NCBI RefSeq assembly: GCF_011089895.1
Contig: NZ_JAANAT010000004.1
Location: forward strand, 558,001-622,000
DNA length: 64,000 bases
From: Mucilaginibacter inviolabilis
GTDB lineage: Bacteria; Bacteroidota; Bacteroidia; Sphingobacteriales; Sphingobacteriaceae
Reading direction: 5' to 3'
Under the pieces are notes generated by a model. The model worked only from the letters and a program-made list of their open reading frames with translations, made no database searches and had not been told where the DNA came from. Shown here piece after piece: positions 1 through 8,804 of this stretch. Every line of letters starts with the position of its first letter. Positions within the stretch are counted from its first letter, which is position 1. A program made the translations under genes and the position numbers.

Positions 1-177
1 CTGCTGGGCTTGTTCTATGAAAAGAACAAACAATGGACAAAAGCTCAGGAGGCCTATCAGAAAGCCTTTATGGAAGTAACCGATAACAAGGAAAAAGCTG
101 ATATTGAAATGAGCTTGAATCGGGTACGTTCAAAAATGAAACAAACTTTGGCTTATACTTATCAGATAACAGAGTAA
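1..177 (+). CDS. C-terminal end of a TPR-type protein (partial)
   Basis: This is the last 58 codons of a gene that begins left of the window, ending at the TAA at 175-177. The visible sequence reads like one tetratricopeptide helix pair (Y at residue 6, W at 12, A-x-x-A-Y-x-K-A around 15-22), followed by a charged helix and a short tail. TPR units mediate protein-protein contacts, but the rest of the protein is missing, so no specific role can be given. It is followed by two hairpins before the convergent cytochrome gene. Confidence 0.6.
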   Translation: MLGLFYEKNKQWTKAQEAYQKAFMEVTDNKEKADIEMSLNRVRSKMKQTLAYTYQITE

Positions 178-215
178 AGAGCCTCATCTAAACGGCGAAG
201 CCCACATGTAATAAT

Positions 216-288
216 CCTCTCCAAAGGAGAGGACTTTAAGATAGCTAAAACAACAAATGCGGGGCATGCCCCGCATTTGTTGTTTTAG
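216..288. terminator. Two hairpins, including a 44-bp perfect palindrome, between convergent genes
   Basis: A small hairpin (CCTCTCC/GGAGAGG, 216-232) is followed by a perfect 44-bp palindrome at 245-288 with a GCATGC centre, A-rich on one side and T-rich on the other. Lying between a rightward and a leftward gene, it reads as a bidirectional intrinsic terminator. Confidence 0.75.
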
Positions 289-291
289 TCT

Positions 292-753
292 TTAGCTCTT
301 TTTATTAGTCGCCCGTACGGCTTTTACTTGAGCGGCGGTAATAGCAGAGGCTTTATTGCCGAAGCTGTTACGCACAAAGGTGAGTACATCGGCAATTTCC
401 TGATCTTTCAGGAAATCGTGCGAGGCCATACTGTTGGAGTAGGTTTCGCCATTGATTTCTACATCTTCGTTAAAACCGTTCAGAATAATTTTTATCAATT
501 TAGTTTTGTCGCCTAAAACATAGGTTGTTTTAACCAATGGCGGATTCATGTGTGGTACCCCCAGGGCATCGGCCTGGTGGCATGATACACAGTATTGGGT
601 AAATACCTTTTGACCGGCTGCAATTGAAGCTTTTAAGCCAACTGCTGGGTGTTTTACCGGTCCTTTAGCCTTATATTTGGTTTGAGCCTGAAGGCCTGTT
701 ACGGCAAACAACACAGATGCGAATATGATTAGCGGGGCTTTTTTAAAGTCCAT
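292..753 (-). CDS. Class I c-type cytochrome, secreted
   Basis: A 153-residue protein with an N-terminal signal peptide (hydrophobic about 8-23, cleavage near AQA) and one haem-attachment motif C55-V-S-C58-H59. The likely distal haem ligand is M109 in the SNSM segment. It should be a periplasmic electron carrier. Its start codon shares one base with the stop codon of the upstream sugar dehydrogenase gene (overlap at 753), so the two are probably co-translated and the cytochrome probably accepts electrons from that dehydrogenase. Electron transfer to this partner is inferred from gene order only. Confidence 0.88.
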   Translation of the reverse strand: MDFKKAPLIIFASVLFAVTGLQAQTKYKAKGPVKHPAVGLKASIAAGQKVFTQYCVSCHQADALGVPHMNPPLVKTTYVLGDKTKLIKIILNGFNEDVEINGETYSNSMASHDFLKDQEIADVLTFVRNSFGNKASAITAAQVKAVRATNKKS

Positions 754-2063
754 TATTTTTTATAAGTTATTTTGTAAATAGTTCCCTGGTTATCGTCGGT
801 CACATAAAGTGAGCCATCTGGGCCTTGGGCCAGGCCGCATGGGCGATGTTCGGCACGGCCAGAAGCTGTTTGTGCTGCAGTACCTGCAAAACCATCAGCA
901 AATACTTCCCACTCGCCGCTTGGTTTGCCATCCTTAAATGGTTGAAATACTACGAAATAGCCAGCTTGTGGCTCAGGCGCACGGTTCCAGGAACCGTGGA
1001 AAGCGATGAAAGCGCCGTTCTTATATTTTTCGGGGAATTGATTGCCTGTGTAAAATAACAGGCCGTTAGGAGCAAGGTGACCCGGAAAAGCGACAACGGG
1101 GTCAATAGCGCCCTGACCTCCTTCTTTTTTGCCATCGCCACCATATTCGGGCATTAAAATCTTTTTGTGTTGTTCCTGGTCATAGTACATGTAGGGCCAG
1201 CCGGCATTATCCCCTTTTTTAAGGGCATACATACATTCGGCTGGTAAAATGGCTGATTGTTTGGTGGTAAACATGTCAGGGAAAAGATCATGCAACTGAT
1301 CGCGGCCATGCTGCATTACATATAACTGGTTGTTTTGTTGATTCCAATCGAAGCCAACCACGTTGCGGAGGCCTGTGGCATAACGAATACCATCGCCATA
1401 GTGTTGATTCAGCTTGTCGGCTTTAAACTGCCATATACCTCCTGCTGAGTCCAAAATAGGGCAGCCTTTTTGACCCGGTGAACCTTTTTTGCGGTCTTCT
1501 ACCTGGCAGGAGTTGGAGTAGGCACCGATGTTTACATAAAGGTTACCATCATTATCAAGCGTAATAGCCTTGGCCTCATGTTCACGGCGACTTAGCAAGC
1601 CGGTCACAATTTTCTCAGGTTGATCAGGATTGATCACCTCGTTTTGCGCGTTCAGTTTATAACGGAAAACCTCCTCGTCTGATGACGCATACAGATAACC
1701 GTTTTTAACATATACACCAGTACCGCCAAAGGTGCCAAAGCCTGTTTTTACAGTAGCTTTATCACCTTCCTGGTGCAGGAACAAGATACCTTTACCGTTT
1801 TTGGCGCGGTTAAGTTTAACATAAATATCGCCTTGTGGGGTTACCGCAATTTCACGCGTACCACCCAATTTATCGGCAATAACAGCAGCGTTAAAGCCCT
1901 CGGGAAGCTTTAATCCGGTGCCACCATCGGTAGTTGGTGTGGTTGTGGCCACGGAATCTTTGCCGTTATTGGCGGGTTCACCGCTCTTGCAGGCATTAAA
2001 TAATATGAACCCCGCTATTGCTGCAACAGGCAGCAATGCTGAAAATAATTTTCTGTTCTTCAT
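753..2063 (-). CDS. PQQ-dependent glucose/sorbosone dehydrogenase-type lipoprotein
   Basis: A 436-residue protein with a lipoprotein signal (hydrophobic about 10-22, lipobox ending at C25), then a low-complexity Thr/Gly linker and a six-bladed beta-propeller of the soluble glucose/L-sorbosone dehydrogenase family. Family-type segments visible are GLRNVVGFDW (about 232-241), the GHLAPNGLLFYTG stretch (about 329-341), AFHGSWNR (about 355-362) and a C-terminal RPCGLAQGPDGSLYVTDD blade. Such enzymes oxidise sugars or aldoses in the periplasm using PQQ. No PQQ-synthesis gene is in this window, and the substrate cannot be read from sequence. First gene of a two-gene operon with the cytochrome c. 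Confidence 0.85.
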   Translation of the reverse strand: MKNRKLFSALLPVAAIAGFILFNACKSGEPANNGKDSVATTTPTTDGGTGLKLPEGFNAAVIADKLGGTREIAVTPQGDIYVKLNRAKNGKGILFLHQEGDKATVKTGFGTFGGTGVYVKNGYLYASSDEEVFRYKLNAQNEVINPDQPEKIVTGLLSRREHEAKAITLDNDGNLYVNIGAYSNSCQVEDRKKGSPGQKGCPILDSAGGIWQFKADKLNQHYGDGIRYATGLRNVVGFDWNQQNNQLYVMQHGRDQLHDLFPDMFTTKQSAILPAECMYALKKGDNAGWPYMYYDQEQHKKILMPEYGGDGKKEGGQGAIDPVVAFPGHLAPNGLLFYTGNQFPEKYKNGAFIAFHGSWNRAPEPQAGYFVVFQPFKDGKPSGEWEVFADGFAGTAAQTASGRAEHRPCGLAQGPDGSLYVTDDNQGTIYKITYKK

Positions 2064-2270
2064 GGCAATTGATTAATGGTTATCAAATTAAATAAATATA
2101 CGGGGAATACCCAAATCTGTTTTGTAGTAATGCTATGACAAAATCAGCCGCTTTTGGAGTAAGAAATAAGCAAACGGTCCCCTTGATTCTCTGGTCTTTG
2201 TTTCAAAAATAGTTGCTCTATTAAACCATTGTCATTCCTTATCGTCCTAACTGTATAAAATTTAACAACC

Positions 2271-2987
2271 ATGAAGAAGTTAATCATATTATCAGCCATA
2301 GCAGCAAGCGGATTATTTTATGCCAAAACCGCCAGTGCACAAATATCTATTCACCTGGGTTTTAATATACCTGTACGTCACGTTTATGTACCCGCTCCTC
2401 AGCCAGTTGTTGTGCAAGATGAGCCTGTTTATGACGATGATAACGTACCTGCCGACTACAATGATGATTACTACTATTTGCCAGAAGTTGAGGCTTACTA
2501 TTGTGTGCCAAGACATTGTTATTATTACAACGATGGTAGTTCATGGGTAAGCGCGGCTTATTTACCAGGCGCGTATCGCAACTATAACTGGCGTACTGCT
2601 GTAAGATATGAAGTACGTGCTCCAAGGCCATACATGCGTCATGATTTTTACAGGTCAAGATGGGGTGGTTATGCCGGCGACCGTGCCAATTGGGGGCATC
2701 GCTTTGACAACCGTTACAACGGAGGTTACGCTTACTCAAGCCGTGATAACCGCGGATGGGGCAGGGGCGACTATGGTCGTGGTAACTGGGGTGGTAATGA
2801 TAACCGTGGATGGAACAGAGGTAATCAAGACCGTGGAAACTGGGGTAACAGGGACAACAACAACGATAACCGCAACCGCGGTAACTGGGGAGGCCAACGT
2901 TCTGACAACCGTGGCGATGGTAACAGGGGAGGTAACTGGGGCGGTCAACGCTTTGCCGAAAACAGAGGGTACGCTACCCGCCAATAG
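2271..2987 (+). CDS. Secreted Tyr-rich protein with Gly/Asn/Arg repeat tail
   Basis: A 238-residue protein with a signal peptide (hydrophobic 5-20, cleavage near SAQ). The middle is Tyr/Asp-rich with a paired-cysteine YYCVPRHCYYY segment (about 76-86). From about residue 158 the protein is a degenerate tandem repeat of RGNWGG/DNRGW units, very rich in Gly, Asn, Arg and Trp. Similar secreted proteins are common in Sphingobacteriaceae, but I know no demonstrated function. The arginine-rich tail suggests nucleic-acid, RNA-like or cell-surface polyanion binding, which is speculation. Monocistronic, followed by an intrinsic terminator. Confidence 0.8.
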   Translation: MKKLIILSAIAASGLFYAKTASAQISIHLGFNIPVRHVYVPAPQPVVVQDEPVYDDDNVPADYNDDYYYLPEVEAYYCVPRHCYYYNDGSSWVSAAYLPGAYRNYNWRTAVRYEVRAPRPYMRHDFYRSRWGGYAGDRANWGHRFDNRYNGGYAYSSRDNRGWGRGDYGRGNWGGNDNRGWNRGNQDRGNWGNRDNNNDNRNRGNWGGQRSDNRGDGNRGGNWGGQRFAENRGYATRQ

Positions 2988-3035
2988 AACTACCGGTTTA
3001 TAGATTAATATCCTGATATATATTTTAATAAAAAG

Positions 3036-3062
3036 AATCGCCTGTAACGGGCGATTTTTTTG
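3036..3062 (+). terminator. Intrinsic terminator of the repeat-protein gene
   Basis: AATCGCC (3036-3042) pairs with GGCGATT (3050-3056) around a 7-nt loop and is followed by a run of T. It lies about 50 nt after the stop codon at 2987. Confidence 0.85.
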
Positions 3063-3153
3063 TTTTGCGTTTAGGCGGATAAAAGAACTACCTAAAATAA
3101 CTCGATTTAGCATTTATTTAAGCCTATAGCTAACTTATCATACTAAAGGCTCT

Positions 3154-3182
3154 TTTGTGTTATTATTTATGTTATATATTTG
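3154..3182 (+). promoter_or_regulatory. Bacteroidota-type promoter of the LacI-family gene
   Basis: TTTG (3154-3157), a 17-nt spacer and TATATTTG (3175-3182) match the -33/-7 consensus of Bacteroidota housekeeping promoters. Transcription would start near 3188, leaving a leader of about 15 nt before the TTG start at 3203. Confidence 0.75.
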
Positions 3183-3202
3183 GATAAACAACACTAAAAA
3201 AT

Positions 3203-4216
3203 TTGAAGAAGAAATTATCTATCGTTGATATTGCCAACAGCCTGAACATATCGAAAACCACTGTATCCTTTATTCTGAATGGCCGGGCACGCGAAAAACG
3301 GATAAGCGAAGAACTGGTTGAACGTGTATTAAAATATGTAAAAGAAGTTGGTTATAAGCCAAATTCGCTGGCAAAAAGTCTGCGTACCGGCAAATCAAAT
3401 ATTATAGGTTTATTGGTACAGGACATATCCAATAATTTTTTTGCTACCATAGCCCGTCAGATTGAAGATCGGGCATATAAAAACGGTTATAAAATTATTT
3501 ATAGCAGTACCGATAACGATACCCAAAAAACCCAGGAGCTGATAGCCATGTTTCGCGACAGACATGTTGACGGATATATCATCGTTCCGCCGGAGGGTAT
3601 TGAGGAAGATATCAGCTCCCTGATCAAGGATGGCCTACCTGTGGTATTGTTTGACAGGTATTTGCCCGGAGTAGAAACCGATTATGTGGTGGTTGATAAT
3701 TTGTTCAGCACTTACAATGCAACCCGGTATCTTATTGATAAAGGGTATAAAAATATTGCCTTTATCAGCTTTAATAACCAGCAAACACAAATGGCCGACA
3801 GGCTCAGTGGCTATAACAAAGCCATGACCCAAGGTAAACTTAAAACCAGTATTAAAGAGGTTGATTTTTACCAGGATGAAAAACTGATGACCGAGCCGAT
3901 CATGGCTTTTCTGAATGAACATCCGGAAACCGATGCTATCTTATTCGGCAATAATCATTTAGGGACATGCGGACTTAAAGTGCTCCGAAAACTGGATAAA
4001 AAAGTGCCGGAAGATATCGCCCTGATATGTTTTGATGATTATGAGGTTTTTGAACTCTGTAATCCGCCGTTAACAGCTATAGCGCAGCCCATTGATGCCA
4101 TTGCCGATAAGGTGATTACCCTATTGCTTAACAGGCTCAATACTTCTGTAGAGAACGGTGTAAAACAACAAGTGATATTAACCACTGATCTGAGAGTGAG
4201 AAAATCAACCAAATAA
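3203..4216 (+). CDS. LacI-family transcriptional regulator, TTG start
   Basis: A 337-residue repressor-type protein. The N-terminal helix-turn-helix starts almost at residue 4 (IVDIANSLNISKTTVSFILNG, hinge helix about 50-60 with the NSLAKSLRTGKS segment), followed by a periplasmic-binding-like ligand domain (NIIGLLVQDISNNFFA about 66-81, GYIIVPP about 124-130, ALICFDD about 273-279). It should bind a sugar or related effector. No ATG is possible: an in-frame stop lies at 3185-3187 and the DNA-binding domain begins at once, so TTG at 3203 is the start. It is 50 nt upstream of a serine hydrolase on the same strand, which it may regulate. Confidence 0.9.
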   Translation: MKKKLSIVDIANSLNISKTTVSFILNGRAREKRISEELVERVLKYVKEVGYKPNSLAKSLRTGKSNIIGLLVQDISNNFFATIARQIEDRAYKNGYKIIYSSTDNDTQKTQELIAMFRDRHVDGYIIVPPEGIEEDISSLIKDGLPVVLFDRYLPGVETDYVVVDNLFSTYNATRYLIDKGYKNIAFISFNNQQTQMADRLSGYNKAMTQGKLKTSIKEVDFYQDEKLMTEPIMAFLNEHPETDAILFGNNHLGTCGLKVLRKLDKKVPEDIALICFDDYEVFELCNPPLTAIAQPIDAIADKVITLLLNRLNTSVENGVKQQVILTTDLRVRKSTK

Positions 4217-4266
4217 AACACTGCATCAATAGTATAGCGTAGCAGTAAGGTGTTATTTAATTATCA

Positions 4267-5550
4267 ATGATGAAAAAGATCTTACTGCTTTTATTATTCG
4301 TTAGCACTGGTTTAGGCGCCTTCGCGCAAGGCGTTACCTTACAGGTTGGTAACCCGGTAGCAGAAAAGTTTTCTGTTGAAAGGTTACAACGTATTGATCA
4401 TTTGATAGAATCCAATATCGATTCGGGGTATATCAACGGAGCTGTTGCCCTCATAGCCCGGAACGGTAAAATTGTGTACAACAAGTCGTTCGGTATTGCC
4501 GATGTGGAGCAAAAAAAGCTGATGGAAAATGATAACATATTCCGCATTGCTTCACAAACTAAGGCCATTACCAGTGTTGCGGTCATGATGTTATTTGAAG
4601 AAGGAAAGTTTTTGCTGGACGAGCCTATCTCCAAATATATTCCTGCATTCGCCCACCCCAAGGTGATCGATCTGTATAACGAAAAAGATACCACCTACAC
4701 TACGGTGCCCGCCAAACGCGAAATAACCATCCGCGATCTGCTTACCCATACATCGGGTATTGAATACGCGCAGATCGGTTCGCCCAGGATGAATGCCATT
4801 TATGCCAAATCGAAAATTCCCGGAGGCTTTGTAGCCGACAAGATACGCCTGGCCGATGCCATGGACAGATTGGGTAAATTACCCTTAACTCATCAACCAG
4901 GTGAAAAATGGACTTATGGTTTGAATATAGATGTACTGGGTTACCTGGTTGAAAAAGTATCGGGTAAAACATTGGATCAGTTTTTTAAAGAACGCATATT
5001 TGATCCGCTGGGGATGAAAGACACTTACTTTTATATACCAGCCACCAAACAAAACCGCCTGGTAGCGGTTTATACACCCGATAAACAAGGACATCTGGTA
5101 AGATGGAGCGCATCTACATTGCCTGGTATTGATGTAGATTATCCTAAAACTGCAGGCACTTATTTTTCGGGAGGGGCAGGTTTAAGTTCAACAATTAAGG
5201 ATTATGCTACCTTTTTGCAAATGATGCTGAACGGAGGAATTTATAACGGTCAGCGGTTATTGGCCCGGCATACGGTTGAAATGATGACCGAGAACCAGAT
5301 AGGCGATCTGTATATTAATGCGGATAAAGATAAATTTGGCTTAGGCTTTGGCATCACAACTCAGGCAAGCTCAACCAAATTGGGTATAAGCCCAGGTTCA
5401 TTTGCCTGGGGTGGTTTTTATGGAACTTTGTATTGGGTTGATCCTAAAGAGCACCTGGTTTGTCTGCTTTTTGTACAAAACTGGCCTTTCCCTCATAACG
5501 CTATACAGGATAAATTCCGCGCCCTGGTTTACCAGGCTTTGGCAGATTGA
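4267..5550 (+). CDS. Beta-lactamase-family serine hydrolase, secreted
   Basis: A 427-residue class C beta-lactamase/penicillin-binding-protein-like hydrolase. A signal peptide covers about 1-20 (cleavage after AFAQ). The catalytic motif is S96-Q-T-K99, the second-motif tyrosine is Y217 in WTYGLN, and an HTSG segment sits near 161-164. A late AWGGFYGT segment (about 378-385) is likely the third motif. Family members include esterases and D-amino-acid peptidases; most annotated as beta-lactamase are not resistance enzymes. A second ATG follows at 4270. It probably shares a transcription unit with the LacI regulator. Confidence 0.87.
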   Translation: MMKKILLLLLFVSTGLGAFAQGVTLQVGNPVAEKFSVERLQRIDHLIESNIDSGYINGAVALIARNGKIVYNKSFGIADVEQKKLMENDNIFRIASQTKAITSVAVMMLFEEGKFLLDEPISKYIPAFAHPKVIDLYNEKDTTYTTVPAKREITIRDLLTHTSGIEYAQIGSPRMNAIYAKSKIPGGFVADKIRLADAMDRLGKLPLTHQPGEKWTYGLNIDVLGYLVEKVSGKTLDQFFKERIFDPLGMKDTYFYIPATKQNRLVAVYTPDKQGHLVRWSASTLPGIDVDYPKTAGTYFSGGAGLSSTIKDYATFLQMMLNGGIYNGQRLLARHTVEMMTENQIGDLYINADKDKFGLGFGITTQASSTKLGISPGSFAWGGFYGTLYWVDPKEHLVCLLFVQNWPFPHNAIQDKFRALVYQALAD

Positions 5551-5555
5551 CCAGT

Positions 5556-6236
5556 TTACAAAACGTCTTTTAAAACTCCCCAGACATTATTGGCCGCTAT
5601 TTTGGCTCCCTGTGCAGTAGGGTGGATACCGTCAGCCTGGTTCAATGCAGGTATACCCGCTACACCCTGTAAAAGAAAGGGTACCAGTTGAGCGTGGTTT
5701 TTGGCTGCCAGATCAGGAAAAACGGCCTTGAATTTATTAACATAATCGGCACCCATATTCGGCGGAACCTGCATGCCCAATAGTACAATTTTTACCTCAG
5801 GGTATTTAGCTTTTACTTTGTCGATGATACTCTGCAGGTTTTTATGCGTCTCACTTACCGGGATACCGCGCAGACCATCGTTAGCGCCAAGCTCCAGTAT
5901 AAAAATATCTACCTTTTGTTTCAGCAGCCAGTCTAAACGTGCATTGCCGCCAGCTGTAGTTTCGCCGCTTAAACCCGCGTTAACCACTTTGTAGGGAAGT
6001 TTCAGCGAATCGATCTTATCCTTGATCACGCCCGGGAAAGCCTCAGATGGATCATCCAAGCCGTAGCCTGCGGTTAAGCTATCACCAAAAAACAAAACTG
6101 TTTTTGTCGCTGTCGCATCCGGCTGGGTGGCTGCGCTGTTTTTAGCCGCCTCTTCAGTAGCCGGTTTTTTATTTTGATCGCAGGCTGCTAAAGCAAGTGT
6201 GGCGAATAACAGGAACGTTAATTTGAATTTGTACAT
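5556..6236 (-). CDS. SGNH/GDSL lipase-arylesterase, lipoprotein (TesA-like)
   Basis: A 226-residue protein with a lipobox ending at C19 (ALAAC) and a Thr/Ala-rich linker, then the SGNH fold: block I GDSLTAGYG (catalytic S53), block III GANDG, and block V DGIHPT with the catalytic Asp/His. It hydrolyses ester or thioester bonds at the cell envelope. It is the third gene of an operon, 4 nt after the permease. ATPase, permease and TesA-type esterase form the same gene set as E. coli ybbA, ybbP and tesA, where tesA is divergent rather than co-directional. It overlaps nothing but converges closely with the serine hydrolase (5 nt between stops). Confidence 0.9.
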   Translation of the reverse strand: MYKFKLTFLLFATLALAACDQNKKPATEEAAKNSAATQPDATATKTVLFFGDSLTAGYGLDDPSEAFPGVIKDKIDSLKLPYKVVNAGLSGETTAGGNARLDWLLKQKVDIFILELGANDGLRGIPVSETHKNLQSIIDKVKAKYPEVKIVLLGMQVPPNMGADYVNKFKAVFPDLAAKNHAQLVPFLLQGVAGIPALNQADGIHPTAQGAKIAANNVWGVLKDVL

Positions 6237-6240
6237 GGTA

Positions 6241-8799
6241 TTAAGCGTTATTGCGTAATATTTCGAGCGGCGGTTTGTTTAAAACGCCCCGGCTATTTAA
6301 CAAACCAATAATAACGGTTAGTATGGATATAACGAAAAATAATATCAGTGCCGGCAGATAATTAACGGTATAAGGTATCTCAAAACTGTACTTAGCCAAT
6401 AACCAGCTGCCACCAAAGGCAATCACGATACCGGTAAGGGCAGATAAAGAGCCCAGGAACAGATATTCCAGTGCGGTAATGGCAAAAATTTGCCTGCGAC
6501 TTGCACCTAATGTACGCAGCAGCACACTCTCCTGTATGCGTTGGTATTTACTGATACGCACCGAAGCTACCAATACCACCACACCGGTTATAATACTAAA
6601 CGCGCTCATAAAGCGGATTACATAGCTTATTTTGCTTAATAACTCATCCAATACGCTTAAAACCAGGCCCAGATCGATAATAGAAACATTGGGAAAGCTA
6701 TGGACAATAGCCCGCTGAAGTGAAGCTGATACTTTGTTAGATGGCACATGTGTCAACAATACCTGGAACTGCGGTGCATCTTCCAGAACACCTGTTGGGA
6801 AAACTACCTGGAAGTTGGTTTGTACCTTACCCCAGTTCACTTTACGGATGCTGGCCACATAAGCTGGCATTTCTACACCCTGAACATTAAAAACTATTTT
6901 GTCGCCAATTTTGAGATTGGCGCGGTGCGATAGGTTTTCTTCCACAGAAACAGGAATGTCTTTCCCTGGCGTTGCTTTGCCAATCCATTTACCATCTGTT
7001 AGTTTTTCAGATTCGGAAAGGGAATCGCGGAAAGTAACGCGGTACTCATAAGCAAAAACACCATGCGGGATTTTGATGGTCGAATCTTTCTGCAAATCGG
7101 CAGCGGTTTTTCCATTGATCTGTTCTATGCGCAAAGTCACAATAGGTACTTGCTGCAGCACCGGTAACCCCTGCTGGCGGGTTAAACGGGCAACGGAATC
7201 CTTCTGACTGTTTTGTATATCAAACAAGATCATATTGGATTGATTACCACTGCTTGACAAGGTAACCTGGCCAATAAGCAAATTCTGAACAAGAAACAAT
7301 ATGCAAATGAACATCGTACTTAAACCTATGGATACCATGAGTATAAGCGTTTGGTTATTGGGGCGGTATAAATTGGCAAAGCCTTGTCGCCACAAATAGC
7401 TCCATGAACCACTGATCAGTAATTTAGTCAAACGCATCAATAGCCAGGCTACTGCTGATAGTATCATAAAAGCAACCAATATACCCAGCGTAAAGAACAA
7501 GCTCCCTAACCAGCTATCTAACTGAAAATAAGTAAAAGTGATGATAAACAGCAGGATCAGCAGGTATACTAACCAGCGCAAGGGATCACGTGATAATACT
7601 GTATCATCAAATGATAATCGCAGTGTGTTTAATGGTGATACATTGCGTACCGATATCAACGGCAACAAAGCAAAAAGCAAGGAGATGATCACTCCTAATA
7701 AAATACCCTGACCAATAGCCATCCACGAAATTTGAACAGATATGGTGAATGGGATAAAATCTTTAAATACCACGGGCAGCAGATGTTGTATCGCCGTGCC
7801 CAAACCAGCTCCTATAACAGAACCAATGAGCCCAATACCCACAATCTGGATCAAGTAGATCAGAAATGCTTCGGATGCTTTTACGCCCAAACAGCGCATG
7901 ATGGCGATAGAAGCGATCTTCTCCCGTACATAAATATGAACAGCGCTGGCCACACCCACACAACCCAATAGTAAGGCAACAAAACCAACCAAGGATAAAA
8001 AACGACTCAGGTCGCCAAAATTACGACCAGTGTTTTCTTTTCGCCCCTCAATAGTTTCGTACCGCATACCAGCTTTATCCAGCATAGGGTCGAGCTTTTT
8101 GGTGAGCTTATCCAGGTTTATGGGTTTGGTGAACTTATAGTAGAAGCTATAATTTACCCGGCTGCCAATCTTGACCAGTCCGGTTTGCTCCAAATATTGC
8201 ATAGGAATATAAACCACCGGCGCTATACCGGCTACTGCACCAGCTTGCCCGGGTGCGCGGTTTAAGATCCCGGTAATTAGAAATTGACTGTTGCCAATCT
8301 TAATAGAATCGCCCACGTGCGCGTTAAATTGCAGCATCAGGGTTTTATCAACCACAGCCATTTGACCTTTTTTGAAGGAGGTACCTGCTTGTTCCGGAGT
8401 AGTTTCAATAGCTCCATAGTAGGGGAAATTACCCTGTAACGCCCGTACCTGTACCAGCCTTGTACCCTGGCTTTTGGGGAAATAGGCCATCGAAGCAAAG
8501 CTGCGTTCCTGCGAGCGTTCGTCACCCAATGAATCTAATAACTTTTTCAGATGTGCATCTGCCGGTTTGTTACCTGATACCGCAAGATCGGCGCCGATCA
8601 GGGTAGCAGCCTGTCCGTTGATGTCATTTTGAACGTTATACTTAAACGCGTAAATAGCTACCAGCGCGGCAATACCAAATACAATAGCAGATATGAACAG
8701 AAATAACCTCGAGCGGTTTTTACGGCTATCGCGCCAGGCCATATTAAACAGCCAGGGGATATTCATTTTTCGATGATAATTAACAGGATTAGTTTCCAT
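6241..8799 (-). CDS. FtsX-like ABC transporter permease (YbbP-like)
   Basis: An 852-residue inner-membrane protein of the large YbbP/FtsX permease type: one N-terminal membrane helix (about 30-52), a large periplasmic domain, a three-helix FtsX block (about 268-390), a central helix pair (about 405-460) and another helix near 485-505, a second periplasmic domain, and a final three-helix FtsX block (about 735-845). These MacB-superfamily permeases use ATP to move envelope lipids or lipoproteins, or to transmit force, rather than pump solutes; the substrate here is unknown. ATG at 8799 lies 5 nt from the upstream ATPase stop; an internal ATG at 8766, just before the conserved IPWLFNMAWRDSRK segment, is an alternative start. 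Confidence 0.9.
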   Translation of the reverse strand: METNPVNYHRKMNIPWLFNMAWRDSRKNRSRLFLFISAIVFGIAALVAIYAFKYNVQNDINGQAATLIGADLAVSGNKPADAHLKKLLDSLGDERSQERSFASMAYFPKSQGTRLVQVRALQGNFPYYGAIETTPEQAGTSFKKGQMAVVDKTLMLQFNAHVGDSIKIGNSQFLITGILNRAPGQAGAVAGIAPVVYIPMQYLEQTGLVKIGSRVNYSFYYKFTKPINLDKLTKKLDPMLDKAGMRYETIEGRKENTGRNFGDLSRFLSLVGFVALLLGCVGVASAVHIYVREKIASIAIMRCLGVKASEAFLIYLIQIVGIGLIGSVIGAGLGTAIQHLLPVVFKDFIPFTISVQISWMAIGQGILLGVIISLLFALLPLISVRNVSPLNTLRLSFDDTVLSRDPLRWLVYLLILLFIITFTYFQLDSWLGSLFFTLGILVAFMILSAVAWLLMRLTKLLISGSWSYLWRQGFANLYRPNNQTLILMVSIGLSTMFICILFLVQNLLIGQVTLSSSGNQSNMILFDIQNSQKDSVARLTRQQGLPVLQQVPIVTLRIEQINGKTAADLQKDSTIKIPHGVFAYEYRVTFRDSLSESEKLTDGKWIGKATPGKDIPVSVEENLSHRANLKIGDKIVFNVQGVEMPAYVASIRKVNWGKVQTNFQVVFPTGVLEDAPQFQVLLTHVPSNKVSASLQRAIVHSFPNVSIIDLGLVLSVLDELLSKISYVIRFMSAFSIITGVVVLVASVRISKYQRIQESVLLRTLGASRRQIFAITALEYLFLGSLSALTGIVIAFGGSWLLAKYSFEIPYTVNYLPALILFFVISILTVIIGLLNSRGVLNKPPLEILRNNA

Positions 8800-8804
8800 A
8801 AAAT

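Noticed and set aside
2320..3113. Long alternative reading frames opposite or within the Gly/Asn-rich protein gene
   Set aside because: They arise from the repeated codon pattern of the real gene; none has a plausible start, signal or domain.
4267..5550. Antibiotic-resistance beta-lactamase
   Set aside because: Only the general class C/PBP fold is supported; most such Bacteroidota proteins are esterases or peptidases and no resistance context is present.
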